From: an uncultured Selenomonadales bacterium
GTDB lineage: Bacteria > Bacillota > Negativicutes > Selenomonadales > Selenomonadaceae
Length of the DNA: 54,552 nt
Assembly (NCBI GenBank): GCA_946407095.1
Contig: CAMJMR010000013.1
Span: forward strand, 1 to 54,552
Direction of reading: 5' to 3'
Shown here: positions 7,927 through 16,015 of the stretch, in pieces
Layout: every line of letters starts with the position of its first letter
Numbering within the stretch: the first letter of the stretch is position 1
Position numbers and translations under genes: made by a program
The notes under the pieces: generated by a model
Database searches by the model: none
Seen by the model: only the letters and a program-made list of their open reading frames with translations
Told to the model about the DNA's origin: nothing

Positions 7927-9318
7927 ATGGCTTACAAGACGATTTACCCCTACACGGGCGAAGTGCTCAAGGAATACGCCAATCACACGGAGGCGGACTT
8001 GGAAGACGCGCTCGCAAAAGGTCACGCCCTCTACAAGAAGTGGCGCAAGGAAAACGCTTTGGAAGAGCGCAAGGCTCAACTGCACCTTGTTGCCGATTTG
8101 TTGCGGCGCGATTGTGACAAGTACGCTAAGGCAATGGTGTATGACATGGGCAAGCTGCTCGACGAGGCAAAATTTGAAGTCGGACTCTGCGCGGACATCG
8201 CCGACTATTACGCGGACAAGGTTGACGAGTTCCTTAAGCCCGAACCGTTCCCCACGCCTGCGGGCGAGGCGTATTGCGTGCGGCAGGCAACGGGTATCGT
8301 GTTCGCGGTGGAGCCGTGGAATTTCCCGTTCTATCAAGTCATGCGCGTGTTCGCCCCGAATTTCATTGTCGGCAACCCGATAATCCTAAAACACGCCTCG
8401 AATTGTCCCGGCTCGGCAGAGGCGTTCGATAATCTTTGCCGTGAGGCGGGTTGCGAAGAGGGCGCGTTCAAAAATCTTTTCCTGTCCTACGACTTGGTTT
8501 CAAAGGCGATAGCTGACCCGCGCGTTCAAGGTGCGTGCTTGACGGGCTCGGAAAGAGGCGGCGCGTCGATAGCGGAGGCTGCGGGCAAAAATCTCAAAAA
8601 GTCTTCGCTGGAGCTGGGCGGCAACGACGCCTTTATCGTTCTCGACGACGCCGACATGGACGAAGTCAAATCGTTGCTGTTCTTTGCCAGGCTCTACAAT
8701 GCGGGACAAGTTTGCGTTTCGTCGAAGCGTTTCATCGTCACGGAAAAGAATTACGACCGCTTTGTTGCCGATTTGAAAGAAGAATTCGCCAAAGCAAAGT
8801 GCGGCGACCCGATGGCGTCCGATACGACGTTGGCACCCCTGTCCTCTGCCGTAGCCAAGCGCGATGTTTTGCAGGCGATTAAAGAGGCGATTGACGACGG
8901 CGCGCAATGCATTTACGGCAACGAGCTCGTCGACCTGCCCGGCTTCTTCGTCATGCCGACAATTCTTGTGAACGTCACCAAAGACAATTCGCTTTACAAT
9001 AGAGAAATTTTCGGCCCCGTCGGCGTCGTCTACAAAGTCAAAGACGAGGCGGAGGCTATCGCACTTGCCAACGACTCAAGCTACGGGCTCGGCAACACGA
9101 TTTTCGGCTCTGACCTCCAACACGCCCGCGAAGTCGGCGAACAAATCGAAACGGGTATGTCCTGCATAAATGCTGGCTTCACCACGCTTCCCGAATTGCC
9201 TTTCGGCGGCGTGAAGAATTCGGGCTACGGTCGTGAACTGTCGCGCCTCGGCTTCAATGCCTTTGTCAACGAACATCTGATTTTCACTCCGAAGGAAACG
9301 ATAGCGCGCCACAAGTAA
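7927..9318 (+). CDS. NAD(P)-dependent aldehyde dehydrogenase, succinate-semialdehyde dehydrogenase-like
   Basis: A full-length aldehyde dehydrogenase of about 463 residues. Motifs in order are EPWNFPFYQ (cofactor site), LTGSERGGASIAE, SLELGGNDAFIV with the general-base Glu, and NAGQVCVSSKR with the catalytic Cys; PFGGVKNSGYGRE lies near the C-terminus. The closest family by eye is succinate-semialdehyde dehydrogenase, which yields succinate, but substrate choice cannot be settled from motifs. It stands alone, with its own promoter and terminator, and no 4-aminobutyrate aminotransferase or 4-hydroxybutyrate genes flank it. GGAAAGG precedes both GTG 7921 and ATG 7927; the ATG gives the usual MAYKTIYPYTGE opening. 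Confidence 0.85.
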   Translation: MAYKTIYPYTGEVLKEYANHTEADLEDALAKGHALYKKWRKENALEERKAQLHLVADLLRRDCDKYAKAMVYDMGKLLDEAKFEVGLCADIADYYADKVDEFLKPEPFPTPAGEAYCVRQATGIVFAVEPWNFPFYQVMRVFAPNFIVGNPIILKHASNCPGSAEAFDNLCREAGCEEGAFKNLFLSYDLVSKAIADPRVQGACLTGSERGGASIAEAAGKNLKKSSLELGGNDAFIVLDDADMDEVKSLLFFARLYNAGQVCVSSKRFIVTEKNYDRFVADLKEEFAKAKCGDPMASDTTLAPLSSAVAKRDVLQAIKEAIDDGAQCIYGNELVDLPGFFVMPTILVNVTKDNSLYNREIFGPVGVVYKVKDEAEAIALANDSSYGLGNTIFGSDLQHAREVGEQIETGMSCINAGFTTLPELPFGGVKNSGYGRELSRLGFNAFVNEHLIFTPKETIARHK

Positions 9319-9348
9319 TTTGTGAACTTCTGCCGCAACGACACTTGC

Positions 9349-9387
9349 AAGGGAGACAATCGCCTTTAGGATTGTCTTCCTTATTTT
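9349..9387 (+). terminator. Terminator after the aldehyde dehydrogenase gene
   Basis: GGGAGACAATC pairs with GATTGTCTTCC (one bulge) and is followed by TTATTTTTTA. Confidence 0.7.
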
Positions 9388-9465
9388 TTATCGAGACAAG
9401 GAGCATTTATCACAAAAAAAATCGCCACATGGGCGACTTTAGATTAATTGAACGCAACCGTCAGA

Positions 9466-10263
9466 TTAAAAACCTGCGCCGAGCGTCGAAAGATTCACGT
9501 TGACGACGACGTCTTGATAGTAGGACTCCGTGACGGCGACGCCTGCGGGTGTGTCAAAATCTTTCGGGCGATTGGAATCGGCGGGCACGACAACCCAAAA
9601 AATAACGTCGACTTGCCCCGAAGTCAGCGCGGCGGCGCGCGCTCCGCTGTCCACTTGCAAAAGTTCGATATTTTTGCCTGTGCGCTTTGAAATTTCGGCA
9701 AGGACGGCGGTATTGAAACCGGCAGGCGTCCCGTCGGCAAGCACCAAGTCAAGCGGCGGCAAATCGCCCGTGATGCCAACCTTAATCGTTTCTGCGCCGT
9801 CGATGTGCACAATTTCGACAGGTTGAGGTGTCTGCGCTACGTTGTTGATGTATTTGTCAATCAGCGCGTCGAGCGTGCCGTCAGCCTTCATTTCGGCAAT
9901 CGCCGCGTCGAAGGAAGCTTGCAAGTCGTCATCTTCTTGGCGGACGGCGCAACAGAAATTGTCGACAAGCTTAACCGTTTGGTCTTCGCTTATCACGAAG
10001 TCGGAATTGTTGGCGTTCATGTACTTGGCGACGCTGCCGTAAGTGCGAATCGAATCGATATTTTGCGACGACAGAGCCATTTGCATGGAGTTGAAGTTGT
10101 CGTAGAAATTCATGGCCTCGCCGCCGTATTGCTTGGCGGCTTGTTCGGGCGTCGAGTTCAGTTGCGCAAGCATGCCCGTTTTGTGGACGGCTTTATCGCC
10201 CGTCGACGAGCCGCAACCGCTCACCGTCAAAATAATCATTAGGAGCAAAAAAAACTTTCTCAT
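9466..10263 (-). CDS. Solute-binding lipoprotein, SBP family 3, with lobes in swapped order
   Basis: A lipoprotein signal (MRKFFLLLMIILTVSGC) anchors the product outside the membrane. Residues of about 40-145 look like the C-terminal lobe of family 3 amino-acid-binding proteins, including an AIAEMKADGTLDALIDKY ending. Only afterwards comes what is normally the N-terminal lobe: IKVGITGDLPPLDL, GFNTAVLAEISKRTGKN, ALTSGQVDVIFW. The protein is therefore probably circularly permuted, or made of two halves of a former tandem. Ligand is unknown, amino acid or related compound by family. ATG 10263 has AAAGGA upstream; the longer frame starts inside a repeat. No permease gene is adjacent. It lies downstream of mutS in the same direction. 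Confidence 0.78.
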   Translation of the reverse strand: MRKFFLLLMIILTVSGCGSSTGDKAVHKTGMLAQLNSTPEQAAKQYGGEAMNFYDNFNSMQMALSSQNIDSIRTYGSVAKYMNANNSDFVISEDQTVKLVDNFCCAVRQEDDDLQASFDAAIAEMKADGTLDALIDKYINNVAQTPQPVEIVHIDGAETIKVGITGDLPPLDLVLADGTPAGFNTAVLAEISKRTGKNIELLQVDSGARAAALTSGQVDVIFWVVVPADSNRPKDFDTPAGVAVTESYYQDVVVNVNLSTLGAGF

Positions 10264-10281
10264 TGTCCCAAATCCTTTCTT

Positions 10282-10567
10282 GGCCGCTTTAAAAGCGGCG
10301 GAACAGTTAACGCGTCTAACCATTCATAACCGCAACAGGTCGCCGCGCTTGATTCGTCTACTGTCCCGATTCTTGCCTTGCTTCTTGTTGCAGTTCATAA
10401 AGTTTAGCCATAGCTTCAATCGGCGGCCGCTTTAAAAGCGGCGGAACAGATAACGCGGTCAGCTACTCATAACCGCAACCACTCGCCGCGCTCGAATCGT
10501 CTACTGTCCCGACTCTTGTCGTGCCTCTTGTTGCAGTTCGTAAAGTTTAGCCATAGCCTCAATCGGC
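10282..10567 (-). repeat. 143-bp tandem duplication: mutS tail plus modular repeat (copies 3 and 4)
   Basis: Units 10282-10424 and 10425-10567 are direct repeats. On the minus strand each carries the last codons of mutS from CCGATTGA to the TAG stop, then the intergenic repeat ending in CCGCTTTTAAAGCGG. Only the copy from 10501 upward belongs to the living mutS gene; the other is a detached tail. Confidence 0.9.
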
Positions 10568-13062
10568 GTCAAGCTCGGCACGTCCAGCGCAAGCAAATCC
10601 TTCAAGCTTTGACCCATGAACAGCCCCGGCGATTGCGCGGCGGCTTTTTTATTTTCCACGGGACGGACGGGCGCGGCGGTCTCCATTGACTTCAAAATTT
10701 CTTCGGCGCGTTTCATTACCGACTTGGGCAAGCCCGCCAACTTCGCGACTTGAATGCCGTAAGATTTGTCCGCGCCGCCCTGTTTGATTCGCCGCAGGAA
10801 GATGACTTCGTTGCCGCGCTCGCGAACTGCCACGCTGAAATTTTCTATGCGGTCTGAAGTCTCCGCCAAGTCGGTCAGCTCGTGATAGTGCGTGGCGAAA
10901 AGAGTTTTGGCGCGAATTTTTTTGTCAATGTACTCAATGACGGCGCGGGCGATACTCATGCCGTCGAAGGTGGAAGTGCCGCGCCCGACCTCGTCAAGGA
11001 CAATCAAGCTGTGCTCGGTGGCGTATTTCAAAATCTGCGCGACTTCATTCATTTCGACCATGAACGTCGACTGCCCGCTAACCAAATCGTCACTTGCGCC
11101 TATTCGCGTGAAAATCCTGTCGACGGGACAAATGTTCGCGCTCGCGGCGGGAATGAAGCTCCCGACCTGCGTCATCAGCGTCAACAAGGCCACTTGCCGC
11201 ATGTACGTCGACTTGCCCGCCATATTCGGCCCCGTGATAATCATCAGCGCACAACGATTCGGCGCAATGCTCGTGTCGTTGGGAACGAACAAACTGCCCT
11301 TGAGAATGCGCTCGACCAGAGGATGCCGCCCGTCGCGAATGTCAATCGCTCCGTTGATGTTCAAATCGGGGCGCGTGTAGTTGTTCGCCTGCGCGGCCTC
11401 GGCAAGTCCAGCAATGACGTCAATCAGCGCGATTCGCTTGGCGGTGTCTTGGATTTGCGGCAAACGCGTCTTGATTCGGTCGCGCACCTCGCAGAACAAC
11501 GTATATTCCAGATTAACGATTCTTTCCTGCGCGCCCAAGATTTTCGTCTCGAAGTCCTTAAGTTCGGGCGTGATGTAGCGTTCGGCATTGACCAGCGTCT
11601 GTTTGCGAATGTAGTTGTCGGGGATTTTGCTCGCGCCGCTGTGCCGCACCTCGATGTAGTAGCCGAAGACGCGATTGTAGCCGACCTTCAGCGCGCGAAT
11701 GCCCGTCCGTTGCTTCTCTTTGTCTTCAAACTCTTGGAGGAAAGCGCGGCTGTCAATCGAAATGCGGCGCAAGTCGTCAAGCTCTTCGTTGTAGCCGCTG
11801 CAGATGAGTCCGCCGTCACGCACGGAGGGCGGCGCGTTTTCGTTTATGGCGTCGTTTATGAGCTTGGCCTCCTCGCTGAAGTCGCCGATACCGTCTCGGC
11901 ACGCGGCAAGGATGTCGCTCGTCACGTCGCGTAAAATCTCGGCGATTTTCGGCAGGGCAAGCATGGAAATTTTCAGCGCGGTCAAGTCGCGGGCATTGGC
12001 GGAGCCGACTTCGATTTTGGTCATGAGGCGTTCAAAGTCGTGAATGTCTCGCAAAGTCTCGCGGAGGCTTCGGCGCGTCGTGAAGTTTTTGAAAATTTCT
12101 TCCACGGCGTCCAGGCGGCGATTAATCGCGGTTACGTCGACCAGCGGGCTCTCAAGCCACCGCCGCAACATGCGATTGCCTAAAGCGGTCTTGGTGAAGT
12201 CCAGCACGTCGAAGAGCGTATCTTTCTTTGAGCCGTCGCGCAGATTCCGGACGACTTCCAGATTGCGCAGGGCGGTCGCGTCCAAAATCAGATGATTGCC
12301 CGTATCGAGGCGCGTCAGCTTCGACAAGTGCTTTAAGTCGGTGCGAACGGTCGCGTGAATGTAGCGCAGGAGGAATTCGACGGCATCAGCGGCAAGCTCG
12401 GAGGCGGGCAAGTCGCTTTCGTCGAAGTGCTTGGCGGAAAAATTTTCGGCGGTTTTGTCGGCGTCCACGTTCGTGAAGGCGCAACCGTCAAGCTTAAGGT
12501 CGGCGAAGTTTTTCAGCCGCTTGAAGAAGGTCGGCTCACCCGCGATTAAAATTTCGTGCGGGCTGAGGCGATACAGTTCGTCGAAAAGATTTTGTTCGCG
12601 ATTGCCGCTGTCATACAGGCAGTAGAAAATTTCGCCCGTCGAGATATCCGCGCCCGCCAAGGCAATTTCGCCGCCGCCCTCCAAAATCAGCGCAAGGTAG
12701 TTGTTGTTGGCGTCGGTCAAGGCGTCTTCGGTCAAAATCGTGCCGGGCGTGACGATTTTTGTCAGCGCGCGTTCAGTCAAGCCTTTGCCCTTCGGGTCGC
12801 CGATTTGGTCGACGAGTGCCACGCGATAACCTTTGGCAACGAGTTTCTGCAAATAACTTTCGACGGCATGAGCGGGGACGCCGCACATCGGGACGTTTTG
12901 CCGTTTCGTCAAAGTCAAGCCGATTTCCCTTGAGGCAGTAAGCGCGTCGTCGTTGAACATCTCAAAGAAGTCGCCGAGCCTGAAGAATAAAAGTTCGTTG
13001 GGGTGCTGCGATTTTTGTGCCTGATATTGTTCCATCATCGGCGTTAAATTTTTTTCGTTCAA
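10501..13062 (-). CDS. mutS: DNA mismatch repair protein MutS
   Basis: MutS recognises base mismatches and small loops and recruits MutL. The mismatch-binding domain is visible at the start (FRLGDFFEMFNDDA, with the Phe-x-Glu equivalent). The ATPase domain has Walker A GPNMAGKST, Walker B LDEVGRGTSTFDG and the ATHYHELT signature. The length of about 853 is normal for MutS1. The preferred start is TTG 13062, eight or so bases after GAGGTGAGG, giving MNEKNLTPMMEQYQAQ as in homologues; earlier codons of the open frame look unrelated. The final 20-odd codons also exist as a detached copy at 10355-10424. mutL is not in the window. Confidence 0.96.
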   Translation of the reverse strand: MNEKNLTPMMEQYQAQKSQHPNELLFFRLGDFFEMFNDDALTASREIGLTLTKRQNVPMCGVPAHAVESYLQKLVAKGYRVALVDQIGDPKGKGLTERALTKIVTPGTILTEDALTDANNNYLALILEGGGEIALAGADISTGEIFYCLYDSGNREQNLFDELYRLSPHEILIAGEPTFFKRLKNFADLKLDGCAFTNVDADKTAENFSAKHFDESDLPASELAADAVEFLLRYIHATVRTDLKHLSKLTRLDTGNHLILDATALRNLEVVRNLRDGSKKDTLFDVLDFTKTALGNRMLRRWLESPLVDVTAINRRLDAVEEIFKNFTTRRSLRETLRDIHDFERLMTKIEVGSANARDLTALKISMLALPKIAEILRDVTSDILAACRDGIGDFSEEAKLINDAINENAPPSVRDGGLICSGYNEELDDLRRISIDSRAFLQEFEDKEKQRTGIRALKVGYNRVFGYYIEVRHSGASKIPDNYIRKQTLVNAERYITPELKDFETKILGAQERIVNLEYTLFCEVRDRIKTRLPQIQDTAKRIALIDVIAGLAEAAQANNYTRPDLNINGAIDIRDGRHPLVERILKGSLFVPNDTSIAPNRCALMIITGPNMAGKSTYMRQVALLTLMTQVGSFIPAASANICPVDRIFTRIGASDDLVSGQSTFMVEMNEVAQILKYATEHSLIVLDEVGRGTSTFDGMSIARAVIEYIDKKIRAKTLFATHYHELTDLAETSDRIENFSVAVRERGNEVIFLRRIKQGGADKSYGIQVAKLAGLPKSVMKRAEEILKSMETAAPVRPVENKKAAAQSPGLFMGQSLKDLLALDVPSLTPIEAMAKLYELQQEARQESGQ

Positions 13063-13272
13063 GTCCTCACCTCTGAAGCAATGCTTAATGCGCAATGAAC
13101 TTGTTCCTTGTTCCTAAATTCTTGTTCCTTTTTAAAGGCAGTTTAACAAGCGATAATCTTCCCGTCAATCGCAACTTGATTCGCGAATGTCGCCCGCCTT
13201 GCGACAAAAATTTTTCCGTGGCTGATAAACTTCGCGCAGATAAAAAATTTTGTCCGAAAAGCAAATTATTAT
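13063..13272. other. Intergenic region, no gene recognised
   Basis: I see no supported gene here. It holds ATGAACTTGTTCCTTGTTCC at about 13104, a 20-base string that recurs at about 26562 downstream of budA. Open frames across it lack a start with a binding site and resemble nothing I recognise. Confidence 0.4.
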
Positions 13273-13458
13273 CGACGGGCGCGCCACTTAACGCAAATAG
13301 AGTTGGCGGAGGCGGTCGGCATCAGCAGCAATTATCTGTCGCAAATCGAACGCGGTTGCAAAGCCATTTCGTTGGACAAACTCTTGAAGCTCGCCGAAGT
13401 TTTGGGCGTCGACGAGAAAAATTTCTTCGACTTCAGCAGGTCACCCTATTTCGTTTAA
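13273..13458 (+). pseudogene. XRE-type helix-turn-helix regulator, 5'-truncated relic
   Basis: The frame reads RRARHLTQIELAEAVGISS and NYLSQIERGCKAISLDKLL, a clear lambda-repressor-like HTH, then LAEVLGVDEKNFFDF and a stop. Going upstream, the frame runs without any ATG, GTG or TTG to a TGA at about 13173, and the residues there are not HTH-like. The start of the gene is therefore missing or frameshifted. A functional version would have needed roughly ten more N-terminal residues. Confidence 0.7.
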
Positions 13459-13540
13459 TTTGTCGCCCTGCAGGCGACCGACAAAAAAATTTTCGCGATA
13501 AAATTTTCACTGTAAAAAGCTTTGGAAGGAGGGAATTATT

Positions 13541-13774
13541 TTGGTAAGGGTGACGAACGAAAAGGCCTTGGCTGCCGCGATTAAGGCAAGGGCGGAGGAA
13601 ATTACCATTGACTTGACGACGACGGCGGACGCGGAACTTATCGGCGCGAATGTCACAGTTCCGATTAACGCGCTTGCCGTAGCCCCGCATATCGCGGCGG
13701 TTTTGACTGCCTTGCATGACGAATACGACGTTGTCGAACAAAATCACAATCGCGTCGTCTTGAGGAGGCGTTGA
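13541..13774 (+). CDS. Small hypothetical protein (77 residues)
   Basis: A TTG start lies eight bases after AAGGAGGG, a strong site, so translation is likely. The product has a charged helical start (NEKALAAAIKARAEEITIDL), a middle with small residues, and a basic end (HNRVVLRRR). There is no signal peptide or membrane segment. I do not recognise the family. The next gene follows after a gap of 24 bases with its own AAGGAGG, so the two may share a transcript. The upstream DNA contains the HTH relic. Confidence 0.6.
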   Translation: MVRVTNEKALAAAIKARAEEITIDLTTTADAELIGANVTVPINALAVAPHIAAVLTALHDEYDVVEQNHNRVVLRRR

Positions 13775-13798
13775 ACAAATTTGAAGGAGGTTTTGATT

Positions 13799-14110
13799 AT
13801 GAGCGGGAAATTTGCTTGCCCGAAGTGCGGCTCGGAAGGCACCGCCCCCCTTGCGCAGTCGGTCGCGCCGCCGCCGAAAAAAAATACTTTGTGGGGTTTG
13901 ATGATTGTTTTCGGGCTTGTTTCTTTATTTTCCCTCCACGAGGGATACAGTATCTTGAGCCTGCTTTTCAGCATGCCGGCGATTGGAGCTTTCACGAAGA
14001 GTCAAGAGGCAAGCGATTACAACGAAAAAATTTGGCCGCGAAAGTATAAAGCTTGGGAAAACGGTTATCTTTGCCACAGATGCGGGCACCACTTTCAGCT
14101 GAAAGATTGA
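13799..14110 (+). CDS. Zinc-ribbon membrane protein, small
   Basis: The 103-residue product has a CPKCGSEG zinc-ribbon half near the N-terminus and a CHRCGHHF half at the C-terminus. Together they could bind one zinc, as the four Cys pair up. Between them is a hydrophobic stretch (LWGLMIVFGLVSLFSL) followed by another (ILSLLFSMPAIGAF), suggesting one hairpin or two membrane segments. ATG 13799 follows AAGGAGG by seven bases. Function is unknown. It precedes the HTH and vWA genes, all in one direction with short gaps, so a small operon is plausible. Confidence 0.7.
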   Translation: MSGKFACPKCGSEGTAPLAQSVAPPPKKNTLWGLMIVFGLVSLFSLHEGYSILSLLFSMPAIGAFTKSQEASDYNEKIWPRKYKAWENGYLCHRCGHHFQLKD

Positions 14111-14150
14111 CGACGGCGGCGTGAAAAATTTTGTTCGCGGAGGATAAAGC

Positions 14151-14666
14151 ATGGAAGACAAAACTTTTGAAAAGATTTTAAGCGCTTACATTGCCAAAAA
14201 TTTCATACAGAAGACCGACGCGCATCGGCAACACGAAACGCAAAGGGTCACTATGCCGGGCGCGTTCGGCGAAGTGAATCTCGACCAAGTGGACTTCCTT
14301 AAGCTCTACGCGCAAGCCAAGACCGGGTGCGAAAGTTTTTCCCAAATGCTCCTCCGCCTCATAAAGGAAAGCGGCGAAAAAAATTCCACAATCTACACCC
14401 GCGCAAACATAGACCGCCGCCACTTTTCCAAAATCGCCAACCACGACGACTACAAGCCAAGCAAGCAGACCGTCCTTGCCTTCGCCATTGCCCTCAAACT
14501 CGACTTTGAAAAGACTAAGGATTTGCTTGCCGTGGCGGGCTTCACGCTTAGCAAAACCAATCTCGCCGACGTGATTGTTTCCTGCTTCATTGAGTACAAA
14601 ATGTTCGACGTGGACAGAATCAATCAAGCTTTGTACAAATACGACCAACCTTTGCTCGGCGGCTGA
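14151..14666 (+). CDS. Putative HTH-like protein next to the vWA gene
   Basis: This 171-residue protein is soluble by composition. A segment at about 75-130 (TIYTRANIDRRHFSKIANH, then KPSKQTVLAFAIALKLDFE) resembles an XRE-like helix-turn-helix with a long connecting region, followed by LLAVAGFTLSKTNLADVIV. I know of similar proteins near vWA genes in Bacillota, but this is recollection and not a search result. GCGGAGG precedes the ATG. The gap to the vWA gene is 73 bases and contains a TATAAT at about 14706, so the vWA gene may also have its own promoter. Confidence 0.6.
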   Translation: MEDKTFEKILSAYIAKNFIQKTDAHRQHETQRVTMPGAFGEVNLDQVDFLKLYAQAKTGCESFSQMLLRLIKESGEKNSTIYTRANIDRRHFSKIANHDDYKPSKQTVLAFAIALKLDFEKTKDLLAVAGFTLSKTNLADVIVSCFIEYKMFDVDRINQALYKYDQPLLGG

Positions 14667-14739
14667 TTTGTCGCTTAACGGGCGACCTGCGCGGCTTGTC
14701 GTCAAGTTATAATCACGGGCAAAAGGAGGCTTTACCAAA

Positions 14740-15405
14740 ATGGAAAATCTTACGGAAATAGTTTTCATCCTCGACCGCTCGGGCTCTATGGCGGGGCTCG
14801 AAAGCGACACAATCGGCGGCTTCAACTCCATGATTAAAAAGCAGCAGGCCGAACTCGAAGGCAAGGCATTGGTCTCGACGATTCTGTTCGACCATAAATC
14901 GCTTGTCCTGCACGACCGCTTGCCGCTCGAAAAGATCGAGCCGTTGACGGAAAAGGATTACGAAGTGCGCGGCACGACCGCCCTGCTCGACGCCGTCGGC
15001 GACGCCGTTAACCATGTCAAGAAAGTTCATAAGTACATTGGCAAATACGCGGGCGAAAAGTACTTGCCGCAAAAGGTTTTGTTCGTCATCACGACCGACG
15101 GCATGGAAAATTCCAGCGTCAATTACGATTACAACCAAGTCAAGCGGCTCGTCGAACAGCAAAAGGAAAAAGGTTGGGAATTCATTTTCCTGGGCGCGAA
15201 CATTGACGCCGTCAAAGTGGCGGGGCATATCGGCATTGATGCTCGCCGCGCCGTCAACTATCACGCCGACAGCAAAGGCACCGAGCACGTCTTCGGAGCC
15301 ATTAACGATTTCATGCAAGCTTTCTCTTCCGGTGGCGTTGGCAGTATTCCTGACGACATTTGGCGCAAACTTATCGACCAAGACTTCAAAGAGCGGAAGA
15401 AATAA
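14740..15405 (+). CDS. von Willebrand factor A (vWA) domain protein
   Basis: A 221-residue protein that is almost entirely one vWA domain. The metal-binding MIDAS site is complete: DRSGSM at residues 11-16, a Thr in RGTTALLDA, and TTDGMEN around residue 118. Such intracellular vWA proteins bind a partner through a Mg ion; TerY-type stress proteins are one related group, but no ter genes are near. Partners could be the HTH protein just upstream. AAAGGAGG precedes the ATG, and a terminator follows. Confidence 0.85.
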   Translation: MENLTEIVFILDRSGSMAGLESDTIGGFNSMIKKQQAELEGKALVSTILFDHKSLVLHDRLPLEKIEPLTEKDYEVRGTTALLDAVGDAVNHVKKVHKYIGKYAGEKYLPQKVLFVITTDGMENSSVNYDYNQVKRLVEQQKEKGWEFIFLGANIDAVKVAGHIGIDARRAVNYHADSKGTEHVFGAINDFMQAFSSGGVGSIPDDIWRKLIDQDFKERKK

Positions 15406-15448
15406 TTTTTCACGGCGGCTGAAGACAAAATCAATACAATGACATCTC

Positions 15449-15473
15449 ACGGGCGGGGCAACCCGTCTTTTTT
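15449..15473 (+). terminator. Terminator after the vWA gene
   Basis: ACGGG and CCCGT flank a short loop, followed by CTTTTTT. Confidence 0.75.
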
Positions 15474-15531
15474 ATTGCCGCGCAGGAATGTGTTTCATGC
15501 ACCGAAAACCTTCCGCAAGGAGGGATGAGCT

Positions 15532-15729
15532 ATGGGGAAAATCTTTCGACGAACGGCAGCGGCTTTGCTTATCGTTGCAAGCTTGCTGACGGCGGCTCTT
15601 GTCGGCGCGGTGCACTACGCGAAGATTGACCCCGAAGGCATTTACGCCTTCATAAAGCGCGACGAAAAGGAAAAAGTCACAATCGTTCAGCAGAACACCG
15701 GCTTGCCTGCGCCAATGATTATTGCTTGA
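15532..15729 (+). CDS. Small exported or membrane-anchored protein
   Basis: A 65-residue product. MGKIFRRTAAALLIVASLL begins a signal peptide or N-terminal anchor (residues 1-27), followed by a short charged part (KRDEKEKVTIVQQ). AAGGAGGG lies upstream of the ATG. The frame stops just where a TPR-like sequence begins in another frame, so it could be the start of a larger, now broken, TPR protein. Confidence 0.5.
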   Translation: MGKIFRRTAAALLIVASLLTAALVGAVHYAKIDPEGIYAFIKRDEKEKVTIVQQNTGLPAPMIIA

Positions 15730-15889
15730 AAAAATATCAACAAGCTTTAAAGAATTTCGATAAGGCTCTGGAAATCAATCCGAGCTATACGCTTGCGAAG
15801 AATAATCGTGAAGCATGTCTCAAAGAAATGGAGAAGTAACACATCAAGCCGACTTCGCGAAGGCAAAGGAACTGGGCTACAACGGCTGA
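15726..15889 (+). pseudogene. Remnants of a tetratricopeptide-repeat protein
   Basis: In frame from TTG 15726 the sequence reads LKKYQQALKNFDKALEINP, the signature of a TPR motif, then SYTLAKNNREACLKEMEK and a stop. A further piece in another frame (15842-15889) reads HQADFAKAKELGYNG and stops, a common end for such proteins. Three frames are therefore needed, which suggests decay. The upstream 65-residue frame may supply the lost signal peptide. Confidence 0.6.
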
Positions 15890-15899
15890 AAAACTTTTC

Positions 15900-15930
15900 T
15901 CCCTGCCGTGACATTCGGCGGGATTTTTTA
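15900..15930 (+). terminator. Terminator after the TPR relic
   Basis: CCCTGCCG pairs with CGGCGGG over a seven-base loop and is followed by ATTTTTT. Confidence 0.75.
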
Positions 15931-15978
15931 TGCCAAAAAATTTTTTCCGCGCCTGTAGCAAATCATGATTCGTTATGC

Positions 15979-15984
15979 TACAAT
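15979..15984 (+). promoter_or_regulatory. Possible -10 box of mdh
   Basis: TACAAT about 30 bases before the mdh ATG. The matching -35 position holds only a weak TAGCAA, so this is tentative. Confidence 0.4.
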
Positions 15985-16015
15985 AAGCACAGCAAATTAG
16001 AGGAGGCAATTCTAA

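Noticed and set aside
10882..11934. Plus-strand frame (350 codons) opposite mutS
   Set aside because: Shadow of mutS on the other strand, basic and motif-free.
13095..13547. 150-codon plus-strand frame after mutS
   Set aside because: It has no binding site at its start, its residues resemble nothing, and the HTH relic is in a different frame of the same DNA.
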